A DNA stretch of 36,830 nucleotides. It comes from CAYJDG01 sp964368875 (lineage in GTDB: Bacteria; Pseudomonadota; Alphaproteobacteria; Micavibrionales; Micavibrionaceae). Below, piece after piece: positions 7,376-15,343 of the stretch. The DNA is taken from assembly GCA_964368875.1 (NCBI GenBank), contig CAYJDG010000022.1, positions 1 to 36,830 of the forward strand, given 5' to 3'. Each line of letters opens with the position of its first letter. Position 1 is the stretch's first letter. The notes beneath the pieces are model-generated. The model worked only from the letters and a program-made list of their open reading frames with translations, did no database searches and was not told where the DNA came from. A program made the position numbers and the translations under genes.

Positions 7376-7636
7376 ATGACCTCTGCCATCAGCCCTTCAG
7401 TAGATGTAATTAAGACAGTCGTCCATCCATTGGTCAGATCCATGTATCTGAAAAAAGACCTCGAAGCTGGCCACGCCGGCGAAAATATCTTGGTCATCGA
7501 AACGAATTTTACCCAGCAGGACGTCACTGCTGATGACACGTACCTCGTCGATCTGCTGATCGATTTGCAGGACCTGAAAGACAAGGCTGAAAAGGAAATT
7601 GGCACGATTAACCGCGTCGATATCCGCCGCCATTAA
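7376..7636 (+). CDS. unknown 86-residue protein
   Basis: No family recognised. It is a soluble, acidic protein with a predicted beta strand (ENILVIETNF) and a C-terminal helix rich in Asp and Leu (YLVDLLIDLQDLKDKAEKEI), ending in a basic tail. An AGGAAGG ribosome site lies 10 bases before ATG 7376. It is a single-gene unit between two terminators. Its upstream region has no GGAAC box but shares a 32-base element with the sigma factor gene, so it may be co-regulated with the sigma factor itself rather than being one of its targets (inference). Confidence 0.7.
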   Translation: MTSAISPSVDVIKTVVHPLVRSMYLKKDLEAGHAGENILVIETNFTQQDVTADDTYLVDLLIDLQDLKDKAEKEIGTINRVDIRRH

Positions 7637-7678
7637 CGATTATATCCCTGTACTCCAGACGTACTCCCTCGACCTTAA

Positions 7679-7706
7679 AAGCCGGCTTTATGCCGGCTTC
7701 TTTTTT
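7679..7706 (+). terminator. intrinsic terminator after 7376 gene
   Basis: AAGCCGGC-TTTAT-GCCGGCTT stem followed by C and six T. The T run abuts the next EcfG promoter directly. Confidence 0.93.
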
Positions 7707-7732
7707 GGAACCGGCTGTACGCATGAGCCGTT
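7707..7732 (+). promoter_or_regulatory. EcfG-type promoter of the CsbD gene
   Basis: GGAAC (7707-7711), 17 bases, CGTT (7729-7732), 56 bases before the CsbD start. Confidence 0.85.
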
Positions 7733-7787
7733 CTTAAAGCGTAGGAATAAAGAATTGAACCGAGAATTGAACCGCAAGGAGACCAGC

Positions 7788-7991
7788 ATGAACGAAGCTA
7801 TCATCCAAGGTAAATGGGAACAGGTGAAGGGCGCCGTCCAGAAACGCTGGGGCAAACTCACCAACGACAATCTCGACAAGATTAACGGCAGCCGTACCCA
7901 GCTGTTAGGCCAGTTGCGTGAAAGCTATGGCATCGCTCAGGACGAAGCTGAGAAACAGGTCAAGGAATGGGAAAAATCCAACGCCGCCTAG
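7788..7991 (+). CDS. CsbD family stress protein
   Basis: 67 residues starting MNEAIIQGKWEQVKGAVQKR. The IxGKWxQxKGxxxxxWGKLTxDxL pattern followed by GxRxQLxGxLxExYGxxxDEAExQVxxW is the CsbD signature (a four-helix-type small protein; B. subtilis CsbD is a sigma-B stress gene of unknown mechanism). The start is ATG 7788, with AAGGAG upstream; a longer in-frame extension to 7599 is rejected because it runs through the terminator and promoter. EcfG control is predicted from the promoter. Confidence 0.95.
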   Translation: MNEAIIQGKWEQVKGAVQKRWGKLTNDNLDKINGSRTQLLGQLRESYGIAQDEAEKQVKEWEKSNAA

Positions 7992-8016
7992 GCTGGGATT
8001 GACCGTTCCTTCACGG

Positions 8017-8051
8017 AAAGCACGCCCTTTATCCCTGGAGGGCGTGCTTTT
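8017..8051 (+). terminator. intrinsic terminator after CsbD gene
   Basis: AAAGCACGCCC (8017-8027) pairs with GGGCGTGCTTT (8040-8050) and is followed by T-rich sequence. Confidence 0.92.
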
Positions 8052-8121
8052 CTTTTGCATTTCCAAAGCTAAATGGACTATAGAATAACCAGCTAATACC
8101 ATAAGACTTGAGGAGCCAGCC

Positions 8122-8352
8122 ATGACCGCCCTACGCACACTCACCCTTTTGCTGTTAACCGCGACCCTGCTCACCGGGTGCGAAAGCAGTCGTTACGGCC
8201 ATGGTAATAATGTCGCCCAGCGCGCCATGTTTGGTGGCCTGATTGGCGCAGGCCTTGGTGCAGGGATTGGCGCTGCAACTGGCGGAACGGCTCTCTCCGG
8301 TGCTGGGTATGGCGCTGCCGGCGGTATGCTGGTTGGCATTCTCTCCGAATAA
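8122..8352 (+). CDS. glycine-zipper lipoprotein
   Basis: 76 residues. A lipoprotein signal peptide with lipobox LTGC (Cys about residue 20) leads into a polar stretch and a glycine-zipper segment (GGLIGAGLGAGIGAATGG, then SGAGYGAAGGMLVGIL), as in OsmB/17-kDa-antigen-like small outer-membrane lipoproteins. It probably packs against the membrane to stabilise the envelope. GAGGAG lies before ATG 8122. No EcfG box was found in the 70 bases between the CsbD terminator and this gene. Confidence 0.85.
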   Translation: MTALRTLTLLLLTATLLTGCESSRYGHGNNVAQRAMFGGLIGAGLGAGIGAATGGTALSGAGYGAAGGMLVGILSE

Positions 8353-8390
8353 TCTTTCTGAGGAACACTTCGATTTTTTTTTAAATAATT

Positions 8391-8417
8391 GGAACCAACG
8401 CTTTAATCAGGCGTTGG
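8391..8417 (+). promoter_or_regulatory. EcfG-type promoter (N16) overlapping an inverted repeat
   Basis: GGAAC (8391-8395), 16 bases, CGTT (8412-8415). The spacer and -10 are also arms of a perfect inverted repeat, CCAACGC (8395-8401) and GCGTTGG (8411-8417), which could be an operator or coincidence. It would drive the alcohol dehydrogenase through a leader of about 210 bases. Confidence 0.6.
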
Positions 8418-8444
8418 CAAAGTGTTCATGAAAGAGGTGACGCT

Positions 8445-8567
8445 ATGCCAGTATCGTGTTTTATCCACCAAACTGATTGTGGTCCGGGCATTATCCGCTT
8501 TCGCCCCATGCAAACGCGCAGGAATGTTCCTCTGCGCCGCGTCGCGCCGCTTCTCAGCGAAGTCTAA
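8445..8567 (+). CDS. possible 40-residue leader peptide
   Basis: An ORF with an AGAGGTGA ribosome-like site just before ATG 8445 lies in the leader between the EcfG-type promoter and the alcohol dehydrogenase gene. The peptide begins MPVSCFIHQTDCGPG and has an Arg/Pro-rich second half, with no recognised family. It may be translated as a leader or upstream ORF, or it may be chance. Confidence 0.25.
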   Translation: MPVSCFIHQTDCGPGIIRFRPMQTRRNVPLRRVAPLLSEV

Positions 8568-8634
8568 GTATCCCGGCCTCTCTGGACAAACCCTGTTGCC
8601 AGTATAACTTGTACGGCAAAGGGAGACCCGTTTT

Positions 8635-9684
8635 ATGCCAGTCGTCAAAGCCTATGCCGCCCAGTCGGCCTCAACCCCATTGTCAGCCTATGATCTGAAC
8701 CGACGTGAACCCGGCGATAACGATGTCTTGATCGACATCGCCTATTGCGGTGTCTGTCACTCGGACATTCATCAGGCGCGTGACGAATGGGGCGGCAGTA
8801 TGTTCCCCATGGTGCCCGGCCATGAAATCATCGGCCATGTCGCCAAGGTTGGTAAGAATGTCAAAAAATTCAAAGAGGGCGATGTCGTCGGTGTCGGCTG
8901 CATGGTCGACAGCTGCCGCGAATGCTCGTCCTGCAAGGCGGATCTCGAACAGCACTGCGCCAAAGGGTTCTCTGGCACTTATAACGGCTTTGAACAGGAT
9001 AAGAAAACGCCGACGCAAGGCGGCTATGCGCAAACCATTGTCACCAATCAGGACTTCGTTTTAAGCGTCCCGAAAAATCTCGATCTGGCTGGGGCTGCGC
9101 CGCTGCTTTGCGCTGGCATTACCACCTATTCGCCGCTCAAACGCTGGAAAGTTGGCCCAGGCATGAAGGTCGCGATTGCGGGCCTGGGCGGCCTAGGCCA
9201 TATGGGCGTGAAATTCGCCAGTGCCTTTGGCGCAGAAACATACGTGATTACGACATCGCCGAACAAACGGGCGGATGCGCAGCGCCTTGGCGCGAAGGAC
9301 ATCATCGTGTCGAAAGACCCCGACGATATGGCGAAACATGCAGGCACCTTCGATTTTATTCTCAACACCATTGCCGCGCCGCACGATATCAACCCGTATT
9401 TTGGCTTGCTGAAAGTTGACGGCACTCTGACCATGGTCGGGGCTCCCGATAAACCGCTCGATATCAATGTCTTTGGCTTGATTATGGCGCGCCGCCATTT
9501 CGCTGGCTCCCTGATCGGCGGCATCAAGGAAACTCAGGAAATGCTCGATTTCTGTGGCAAGCACAACATCACCTCGGATGTCGAAGTGATTCCGGTGCAG
9601 GATATCAACACGGCTTATGAACGTATGATCAAAGGCGATGTCCGCTACCGCTTCTCGATTGATATCAAGTCGCTTGCGGCTTAA
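8635..9684 (+). CDS. zinc-dependent alcohol dehydrogenase (cinnamyl-alcohol/YahK type)
   Basis: 349 residues. Catalytic zinc ligands are seen in AYCGVCHSDIH (Cys38) and the GHE motif (62-64); the structural zinc is bound by Cys94, Cys97, Cys100 and Cys108. The Rossmann domain carries GLGGLGHMGVKFA. The pattern is that of NADP-dependent cinnamyl-alcohol-type dehydrogenases (YahK/Adh), which reduce a broad range of aldehydes to alcohols. The start at 8635 has GGGAG upstream. The predicted EcfG promoter about 220 bases upstream suggests a role in aldehyde detoxification under stress. It is convergent with the following methyltransferase gene, overlapping it by 4 bases. Confidence 0.93.
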   Translation: MPVVKAYAAQSASTPLSAYDLNRREPGDNDVLIDIAYCGVCHSDIHQARDEWGGSMFPMVPGHEIIGHVAKVGKNVKKFKEGDVVGVGCMVDSCRECSSCKADLEQHCAKGFSGTYNGFEQDKKTPTQGGYAQTIVTNQDFVLSVPKNLDLAGAAPLLCAGITTYSPLKRWKVGPGMKVAIAGLGGLGHMGVKFASAFGAETYVITTSPNKRADAQRLGAKDIIVSKDPDDMAKHAGTFDFILNTIAAPHDINPYFGLLKVDGTLTMVGAPDKPLDINVFGLIMARRHFAGSLIGGIKETQEMLDFCGKHNITSDVEVIPVQDINTAYERMIKGDVRYRFSIDIKSLAA

Positions 9685-10853
9685 AGACCTAGAAGTTTTT
9701 CCAGATGATGGGCGGCGATGCCGAATTTGGCTTTCGCCGCCTGAATTTTTTCGAGCACGGCCGGATCGTTCTTGGCATTCGGCTGGCGCGTCCCGACGAT
9801 CATGACATTTTTGGGCGTATGCGCATCCGAAATAAACTCGAAGACTTTGGTTGTATATCCAGCATATTCCAGTAACAGGGCGCGCAGTCCATCCGTAACC
9901 ATCTCCGCCTGCCGCTCCATGAAAATGCCATGACGCAGCAGAAAATCTGGCTCTTGGTTCGTACGGGCGGCTTCCATCTCGCGCCGGATTTGTTTGTGGC
10001 AGCAAGGGGCGACGACGATCAGCTCGGCCTTGGCCTTGATCCCTTTATAAATCGCATCATCAGTCGCCGTATCACAGGCATGCAGGGCGATCAGAACATT
10101 GGCATCGCTCGCATCATAGGTTGCAATGCTGCCCTCAACGAAGCTCAGCCCATCAAACCCTGAGTCCGCGGCGATTTGGTTGCATAGCGCGACCAGATCA
10201 GCGCGAAATTCAACGCCGGTAATTTTCACGGGCGCGGTTTTCGACAGATAATCATACAGCGCAAACGTCAGATAACCTTTGCCTGCGCCCATGTCGACAA
10301 TCCGCAACGGCGTATCTGGGGGGAGCGCTTTCAGCAGACCACTTAGGATTTCGATATATTTATTGATCTGGCGATACTTGTCCTGCGCGTTCTTCAGGAC
10401 CTGTCCCTGCGCGTCGGTGATTTTCAGCTCATGCAGATATTTCTGCCCGGTCGCTGGCAGTGGGCGTTCTTTCGCTTCATCGTGGGCGAGGCTCGCCGGA
10501 GCTTGCTGGCTCGGCGGTTTTCTTTTCAGCAAAGGTTTGCGGCCCGCTGCGTTCTCCAGCAACAGATCGTACCCGGTGGTGAAAAGGGAGGCTGCGCGGA
10601 AATCTTTGGCAATCAGGTTTTGCAGCAGGATCCGTGCGTCCGCCGGGGAATAATTTTTGACGATATCGCGGGTTTTATGATGATAGGTAAAGCTCAGATG
10701 AGGGACCCGCTTGATGATGACCGGGCGGACATCGATTTTTTTCAACGTCGCATCGGCCCCAAGATATGCGCTAAGGCCAAGCTTGATAAAACTCTCATCC
10801 TGCAGGCTTTGTTCAAGCGCGGAGACGAATTGTTGCACGTATGGCGTCGTCAT
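9681..10853 (-). CDS. SAM-dependent methyltransferase (Methyltransf_32-like)
   Basis: About 390 residues from ATG 10853, which overlaps the stop of the upstream gene as ATGA; an ATG at 10874 is possible but less likely. The N-terminal 140 residues are unassigned. The central methyltransferase domain has motif I in VDMGAGKGYLTFALYDYL, the acidic motif in GVEFRADLV, then LIALHACDTATDDAI and VAPCCHKQI. The HACDTATD and APCCHK pair is characteristic of Methyltransf_32 proteins, some of which are thought to act on RNA; the substrate here is unknown. It is last in an operon with the DUF4442 and nitronate monooxygenase genes. Confidence 0.85.
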   Translation of the reverse strand: MTTPYVQQFVSALEQSLQDESFIKLGLSAYLGADATLKKIDVRPVIIKRVPHLSFTYHHKTRDIVKNYSPADARILLQNLIAKDFRAASLFTTGYDLLLENAAGRKPLLKRKPPSQQAPASLAHDEAKERPLPATGQKYLHELKITDAQGQVLKNAQDKYRQINKYIEILSGLLKALPPDTPLRIVDMGAGKGYLTFALYDYLSKTAPVKITGVEFRADLVALCNQIAADSGFDGLSFVEGSIATYDASDANVLIALHACDTATDDAIYKGIKAKAELIVVAPCCHKQIRREMEAARTNQEPDFLLRHGIFMERQAEMVTDGLRALLLEYAGYTTKVFEFISDAHTPKNVMIVGTRQPNAKNDPAVLEKIQAAKAKFGIAAHHLEKLLGL

Positions 10854-11362
10854 TTTGTTTTCACCAGTTGCCACGGCTTGACCTGCCAGGTGGTGACGAC
10901 CGTCGCAATCACCTCCTGTGCAGCGTTGAGAATAAGCGTGGTCGCTTCCAGAGTGGGGATTTCATCTTTGCGCAGTGTCTCATGCATCTCTGCGATCTTT
11001 GCGGGCGCTATGGTACAGGACCCGGTAACATCGCCGCGCGCCTGTTTGGTATAGGTCACGCGCACATCCGACATCAGGGGCCGGAAATTTTTGAACGGAA
11101 AATTACGGATGATCACCAGCCCGGCGCAGGTTTCACCAAGCGTAAACAAAGCCCCGGCATGAATGCTGCCGACATGATTGCGCACGCCCCTGCGGCGCTT
11201 CACGGCAATCACACATATCTCATTCGACCATGAAATAAGTTTTGCGTGCAGATGGCGGTTGAACGGCGAAATCCAGCCCAGAAACTGCATGGCCAGAAAT
11301 TGCCCGAGGCGCGGGTGCTTGCCCTCGATAGAAGACAAAATTTCAAACGGATCATACGGCAT
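10850..11362 (-). CDS. DUF4442 hotdog-fold thioesterase-like protein
   Basis: 170 residues from ATG 11362 (MPYDPFEIL); a 27-base longer version is possible. The segment VGSIHAGALFTLGETCAGL is the hotdog helix region typical of DUF4442/PaaI-like proteins, where the fold binds acyl-CoA or acyl-ACP. The beta strands RVTYTKQARGDVTGSCTI and the C-terminal ATVVTTWQV also fit. It starts inside the 3' end of the upstream gene (11-base overlap) and ends by ATGA overlap with the methyltransferase gene, so the three are translationally coupled. An acyl-thioester substrate is inferred from the fold. Confidence 0.8.
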   Translation of the reverse strand: MPYDPFEILSSIEGKHPRLGQFLAMQFLGWISPFNRHLHAKLISWSNEICVIAVKRRRGVRNHVGSIHAGALFTLGETCAGLVIIRNFPFKNFRPLMSDVRVTYTKQARGDVTGSCTIAPAKIAEMHETLRKDEIPTLEATTLILNAAQEVIATVVTTWQVKPWQLVKTK

Positions 11363-12344
11363 TACGCGCAGCCCAGTATTCACGGACAAGGGTGTGCAGG
11401 ACAGTAGCGGTTGGCTGGATATCGTGAATCAGGCCCACACCCTGGCCCGCGCTCCAGACTGTTTTCCACGTGGTCTTCTGGGCAGATTCGGCTAAGGCTT
11501 TCGTTCCAGTCATATAGCGCAGCAGTTTGACGGTGCGGGCAGTGAACGGATATTTGCGGAGGAATTTTTCGGTTGCTGACAGATCAAGCCCGACGCTCTG
11601 GATATATGGCGTATTGATCACCGCCGCCGGTGTGCCGGAAATGCGTTTGGTCATGACGATGTCTTCGGGCTGGGCCTTCAGGATCGCCTGTTTGTAATCT
11701 TCAGAAACTCCGGCTTCGGTGGTCGCGATAAACCGGGTGCCAATCTGCACTGCATCCGCGCCAAGGATCAGCGCCGCCAGAACCTGACTGCCAATTGCAA
11801 TTCCACCGGCGGCCACAATCGGTATAGAGAGTTTTTCACGCAGATACGGCAGTAAAACGAGCGGTGAAACTGGCCCGGCATGGCCGCCTGCGCCAGCCGA
11901 AACGGCAATCACGCCGTCGGCCCCTTGCTCCTGTACCTTCAGGGCGTATTTGATGTCGATGACATCGCAGAAAACTTTCCCGCCATAGGCATGAACCGCG
12001 TCGATCACACGCTGCGGATTGCCAAGCGAGGTGATGACGAGCGGCACCTTGTGCTTGACGATAACGGCGAGGTCTTCGTCGAGGCGCAAATTGCTTTTAT
12101 TGACGATCAGGTTGATGGCGTAGGGCTTGTCGGTGCGGCTGGCGATATCGCTCAAGGCCGCGTCAAAGAGGGCGCTGGTGCGCCAGTTGAGCGACGGGGC
12201 GGCTCCCAGTCCACCTGCATTTGAGGCCTCGCTGACGAGAGACTCGTTGCTGACCAGAAACATGGGTGCGGCGATGATTGGATAGGTGCATCCAGTCATT
12301 TCAGTGAAGCGTGTGGGAATCGGGGGAAGGTCGCTGGTGGCCAT
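11352..12344 (-). CDS. nitronate monooxygenase / FabK-like flavoprotein
   Basis: 330 residues. A TIM-barrel flavoprotein: N-terminal YPIIAAPMFLVS, SNAGGLGA, then VSAGAGGHAGPVS with the catalytic-type His, followed by PIVAAGGIAIG and the phosphate-binding ADAVQIGTRFIATTE. These are the signature segments of the 2-nitropropane dioxygenase/nitronate monooxygenase family, which also includes enoyl-ACP reductase FabK. It oxidises alkyl nitronates using FMN and O2, or reduces enoyl thioesters; sequence alone does not separate these. Pairing with a hotdog thioesterase-like gene slightly favours acyl-chain chemistry (inference). It is first in its operon, 43 bases after the ArsR-type gene on the same strand. 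Confidence 0.85.
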   Translation of the reverse strand: MATSDLPPIPTRFTEMTGCTYPIIAAPMFLVSNESLVSEASNAGGLGAAPSLNWRTSALFDAALSDIASRTDKPYAINLIVNKSNLRLDEDLAVIVKHKVPLVITSLGNPQRVIDAVHAYGGKVFCDVIDIKYALKVQEQGADGVIAVSAGAGGHAGPVSPLVLLPYLREKLSIPIVAAGGIAIGSQVLAALILGADAVQIGTRFIATTEAGVSEDYKQAILKAQPEDIVMTKRISGTPAAVINTPYIQSVGLDLSATEKFLRKYPFTARTVKLLRYMTGTKALAESAQKTTWKTVWSAGQGVGLIHDIQPTATVLHTLVREYWAARNAV

Positions 12345-12387
12345 CTATCAAGTATGCGGGAAATAGGTCCCTCTGCCAAGGCGCGGT

Positions 12388-12699
12388 TTATTCAGCGAGC
12401 TTGATGATCAGCTTGAGCAGACCAGGAAACCGCTCGTTGATGTCGGCGGCGCGCACGACATTGCGGTTTTCAACGCCCTGCTTGGTGGTGCGGATCAGCC
12501 CGGCTTCGCGCAGGATGCGGAAATGGTGCGACAGGGTCGATTTGGCCATTTCGGGGCAGGGTATGGCTTCCGAGCACGACATACAGCCCTTTTCATGGAG
12601 AAGCGCGGTCACAATGCGCAGGCGCATCGGGTCGGCAAGGGCGCCGAGTACGCCTTCGAGGGTGATATCTTCAGTAGCGGGGTGAACGAAATGGGCCAT
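12388..12699 (-). CDS. ArsR-family transcriptional regulator
   Basis: 103 residues. The winged helix-turn-helix has LADPMRLRIVTALLHEKG, the recognition helix MAKSTLSHHFRILREAGLI, and the wing RTTKQGVENRNVVR. A Cys cluster (CMSCSEAIPC) just before the recognition helix is in a place where ArsR proteins often bind metals or sense thiol oxidation; ligand unknown. It lies between the Bcr/CflA-like transporter gene and the nitronate monooxygenase operon, all on the minus strand, and probably represses one or both. A perfect palindrome at 12732-12758, 33 bases upstream, is the likely operator. Confidence 0.9.
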   Translation of the reverse strand: MAHFVHPATEDITLEGVLGALADPMRLRIVTALLHEKGCMSCSEAIPCPEMAKSTLSHHFRILREAGLIRTTKQGVENRNVVRAADINERFPGLLKLIIKLAE

Positions 12700-12731
12700 G
12701 CTACAAATATAGCCTAAACCATGCCAAAGTT

Positions 12732-12758
12732 CAATAGTTCAATTATATAGAACTATTG
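12732..12758. promoter_or_regulatory. perfect inverted repeat, likely ArsR operator
   Basis: CAATAGTTC (12732-12740), 9-base AT-only spacer, GAACTATTG (12750-12758). It lies upstream of the ArsR-family gene, between it and the transporter gene's 3' end. Confidence 0.7.
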
Positions 12759-12814
12759 CACTGCAAAAGAGCGGTTCTACTGCAGCGCAGAAAAGCGGCT
12801 GACTGCTTGGGCCT

Positions 12815-14047
12815 TTAAGGGTGCGGCGCGGATGAAGCCGGGACCGGAATCTGGGGCGCCGCAGTGCGCTTTTCTAACCTCATCAGCAGCCATGCGATAG
12901 TGCCCAGGACCATAAACCCGGTAATAATCGGCACGAGTGTATTATCATAGAGCTGGCCGATCGCGGTTCCAAGCAACAGTGCGATCAGTGAGGATGTTGC
13001 CCCAATCAGCGCTGAGGCCATTCCGGCAACATCACCCATGGGCTCCATCGCAATCGCATTGAGGTTGCCGAACATCATGCCGAACGCGAAGAAAACCACG
13101 GCGGCATAAACCAGAAACATCGGCAAAGTGACAACGGCGACAAGGCCATGCACAGCGAGGAACAGGACAGAGATGCCAACCACGGCCCCCATCGCACTCA
13201 TGCAAATGGTGCGCATCGGGAAGCGCGAGACGAAAAAAGAATTAGCAAAAGACGACGCTCCAAAAACGAGCGCCAAAGCGCCGAAGTACAGAGAGAACGT
13301 TTCACCGACTTTAAACTGGTCCTGAAAAATCTGCTGCGACGCGCCCAGATAGCCGATGAAGCTGCCAAAGCATAACCCCATACAGGTCATGTAAATGACC
13401 GTCGTCCGGTTGCTGATAACGGTGCGCGCGCCATGGACAAAACCGCTGAGCGTCAGCTTCATCCGGTGCTCGCGCGGCAGTGTCTCTTCAAGGCGCAGGG
13501 CGATCCACAGACCAATAACAATCGAATAGGCGATATACAGCATGAAGATCGCCCGCCACCCGGCGAAATGCATGACGGCTTGCCCGAGACTCGGGGCGAT
13601 GGCTGGGACCATGATGAAAATCATCATCACCAGTGACATGACACGGGCCATGCCTTGCCCGCTATATTTGTCACGCACGACCGACATGGCGGTGACATAA
13701 GGGGCAGCGACACCCAACCCTTGAATAAATCTCCCGGTCAGAAGCAGCTCGAAATCCCGCGCGAAATAACAAAAAACACTGCCACACAAATAAAGTGCGA
13801 TCCCCGTATATAAAACAGGCTTGCGTCCCAGCGCGTCCGAAAACGGTCCCGCGATCAGCTGACCAATCGCCATGCCGCCGAAAATAAAGCCGATGATCAA
13901 CTGGACCTGATTGGGATTGGTGACACCCAGTTCACCGCCAATGATGCCAAGGGCTGGCAGCAGCGCGTCAATCGAGATCGCGACCACCGACATCAGTAAA
14001 GCCATCAGCAAGGTAAATTCTTTGGACGGGATTGGGGGATGAGTCAT
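12815..14047 (-). CDS. Bcr/CflA-like MFS multidrug transporter
   Basis: 410 residues with about 12 hydrophobic segments. Motifs: SIDALLPALGIIGGELGVT in helix 1, GQLIAGPFSDALGRKPVLYTG (motif A, split over helix 2-3), FIQGLGVAAPYVTAMSVVRD, and MMIFIMVPAIAPSLGQ, which together are typical of the Bcr/CflA subfamily of drug:proton antiporters. The C-terminus is a short Pro-rich cytoplasmic tail. It is transcribed in the same direction as the ArsR-type gene, which follows it after 115 bases, and may be the resistance target of that regulator or independent. Confidence 0.9.
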   Translation of the reverse strand: MTHPPIPSKEFTLLMALLMSVVAISIDALLPALGIIGGELGVTNPNQVQLIIGFIFGGMAIGQLIAGPFSDALGRKPVLYTGIALYLCGSVFCYFARDFELLLTGRFIQGLGVAAPYVTAMSVVRDKYSGQGMARVMSLVMMIFIMVPAIAPSLGQAVMHFAGWRAIFMLYIAYSIVIGLWIALRLEETLPREHRMKLTLSGFVHGARTVISNRTTVIYMTCMGLCFGSFIGYLGASQQIFQDQFKVGETFSLYFGALALVFGASSFANSFFVSRFPMRTICMSAMGAVVGISVLFLAVHGLVAVVTLPMFLVYAAVVFFAFGMMFGNLNAIAMEPMGDVAGMASALIGATSSLIALLLGTAIGQLYDNTLVPIITGFMVLGTIAWLLMRLEKRTAAPQIPVPASSAPHP

Positions 14048-14155
14048 CGTTTCTCAGGTCTCTTAATGGTTTGACGCGGTCATTTTATGGTCCAGAAAAA
14101 CCCATAGCACAAGCATAAATACGCCGATAACCAGGTCCAAACTTAGGGGATAAAC

Positions 14156-14191
14156 AAAAGGCCAGCCGGAATAAATTCTGGCTGGCCTTTT
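14156..14191 (-). terminator. intrinsic terminator after the glycine-zipper stress gene
   Basis: AAAAGGCCAGCC (14156-14167) and GGCTGGCCTTTT (14180-14191) pair, with GAAT/ATTC extending the stem inside. On the minus strand the hairpin ends in TTTTGTTT. Confidence 0.92.
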
Positions 14192-14210
14192 GGCGATTTA
14201 GGGAAGATCC

Positions 14211-14705
14211 TTAAGCGGCGCTGCGATAGGCATTGGCCTGACGCAGAATGCTTTCAACTTTCTCTCTCTGCTCGCTGGTTTCGGTCTGGACGGAGACCAA
14301 AACGTTGCCAGACTGGATTTCTTTTTCGTAGAGTTTCGCTTCGTGCTCAGGAATACCAGCACCGATCAGACCGCCGACCAGGCCGCCCGTGATGGCGCCA
14401 GCCCCAAGGCCAGCCAGCGCAGATACAAGTGCACCAGTGACAACGAGGTTAAGGCCCGGAATGGCAAGAACGCCTGCGGACAGAATACCGCCAGCAATCG
14501 TACCCAGCAAACCGCCAACGCCTGCGCCTGCAGCGGCGCCTTCATCGGCCTTGGAGCTTTCGATAAATTTAAACTTCGAACCACGGCTTTCATCCGTCAT
14601 AACGAAGCTGATCTGGTTATGCTGGATGCCCACGGCTTCCATGTCACGGATGGCTTGTTCGGCCGCTGTGCGGCTCGTGAAAATACCTGTTACTGTTGTC
14701 GTCAT
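14211..14705 (-). CDS. general stress protein with glycine zipper (YflT/GSP17M-like N-end)
   Basis: 164 residues. The N-terminal 50 residues (VTGIFTSRTAAEQAIRDMEA, then ISFVMTDE) form the flavin-like alpha/beta domain seen in general stress protein 17M/YflT relatives. The middle is a long Gly/Ala glycine-zipper membrane segment (GAAAGAGVGGLLGTIAGGIL and AGAITGGLVGGLIGAGIP), and the C-end (YEKEIQSGNVLVSVQTE) forms a second small alpha/beta unit. Such proteins are widespread in stress regulons but have no proven activity. It is a single-gene unit with an EcfG promoter upstream and a strong terminator downstream. Confidence 0.88.
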   Translation of the reverse strand: MTTTVTGIFTSRTAAEQAIRDMEAVGIQHNQISFVMTDESRGSKFKFIESSKADEGAAAGAGVGGLLGTIAGGILSAGVLAIPGLNLVVTGALVSALAGLGAGAITGGLVGGLIGAGIPEHEAKLYEKEIQSGNVLVSVQTETSEQREKVESILRQANAYRSAA

Positions 14706-14768
14706 AATAAGCTCTCTTTCATGTGAATTTCAGGAGCCAGGACAAATATCCGCACCCTTGTACGACTC

Positions 14769-14794
14769 AACGGCGGACGCTCTCTTTATGTTCC
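14769..14794 (-). promoter_or_regulatory. EcfG-type promoter of the glycine-zipper stress gene
   Basis: Minus strand: GGAAC (14794-14790), 17 bases, CGTT (14772-14769), 63 bases before the gene start at 14705. Confidence 0.85.
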
Positions 14795-14848
14795 GTTTTA
14801 AATAATTCAGGAAAAATGGAACTGAATCAGCGAATGAATTTTTACAGT

Positions 14849-15343
14849 CTATTTGAGCACACTGCGCAGCATCCAGATGGCTTTCTGGTGCGCAGTGATC
14901 CGCTCAACCAGAAGGTTTTCGCTCTCGTCATCATGGGACGATTGCGCTGCCTTCTTGGCTGTCTGGCATAATTTGACTGCGTTTTCGTTCTCGCTGATTA
15001 AATTTTCTAACATGCGATCTGCGCGTTCATCGGCATTGCTTTCCTTGTTAAGCACATTCGCGATCGTCTTGGAGACTTCAAGGATGCTGCCACCCTCAAG
15101 CGGCTGCGCATAAGCGTCTAAGGTGCGGATATGTTCGGCGATAGCGTCAATCGCGATAAACAATTCATTGTACTGATCTTCGAATAATTTATGCAGCGAT
15201 ACGAATTTCGCGCCTTCCACATTCCAATGGTAGTTATGGGTGGCCAGATAAACCGTATAGGTGCCTGTAAGAACGTCTTGCAGGGCTTGGGCAACCGGAT
15301 TGTTCGACTTTTTTGGTTCGTGGGGCGAAATGCGTGCGGTCAT
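14849..15343 (-). CDS. dps: Dps family DNA-binding ferritin-like protein
   Basis: 164 residues from ATG 15343, with AAAGGA upstream; the ATG at 15382 has no such site. Ferroxidase residues are in the Dps arrangement: His39 (THNYHWNV), His51 (SLHKLFEDQY), Asp66 and Glu70 (AIDAIAEHI), with spacings 12, 15 and 4 as in known Dps proteins. Dps forms a 12-subunit shell that oxidises iron with H2O2 and protects DNA. The N-terminal tail has several Lys/Arg, compatible with DNA binding. No GGAAC box was found upstream, so its control differs from that of the neighbouring stress gene; TTTGTTACA occurs on the minus strand near 15476-15490. Confidence 0.95.
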   Translation of the reverse strand: MTARISPHEPKKSNNPVAQALQDVLTGTYTVYLATHNYHWNVEGAKFVSLHKLFEDQYNELFIAIDAIAEHIRTLDAYAQPLEGGSILEVSKTIANVLNKESNADERADRMLENLISENENAVKLCQTAKKAAQSSHDDESENLLVERITAHQKAIWMLRSVLK

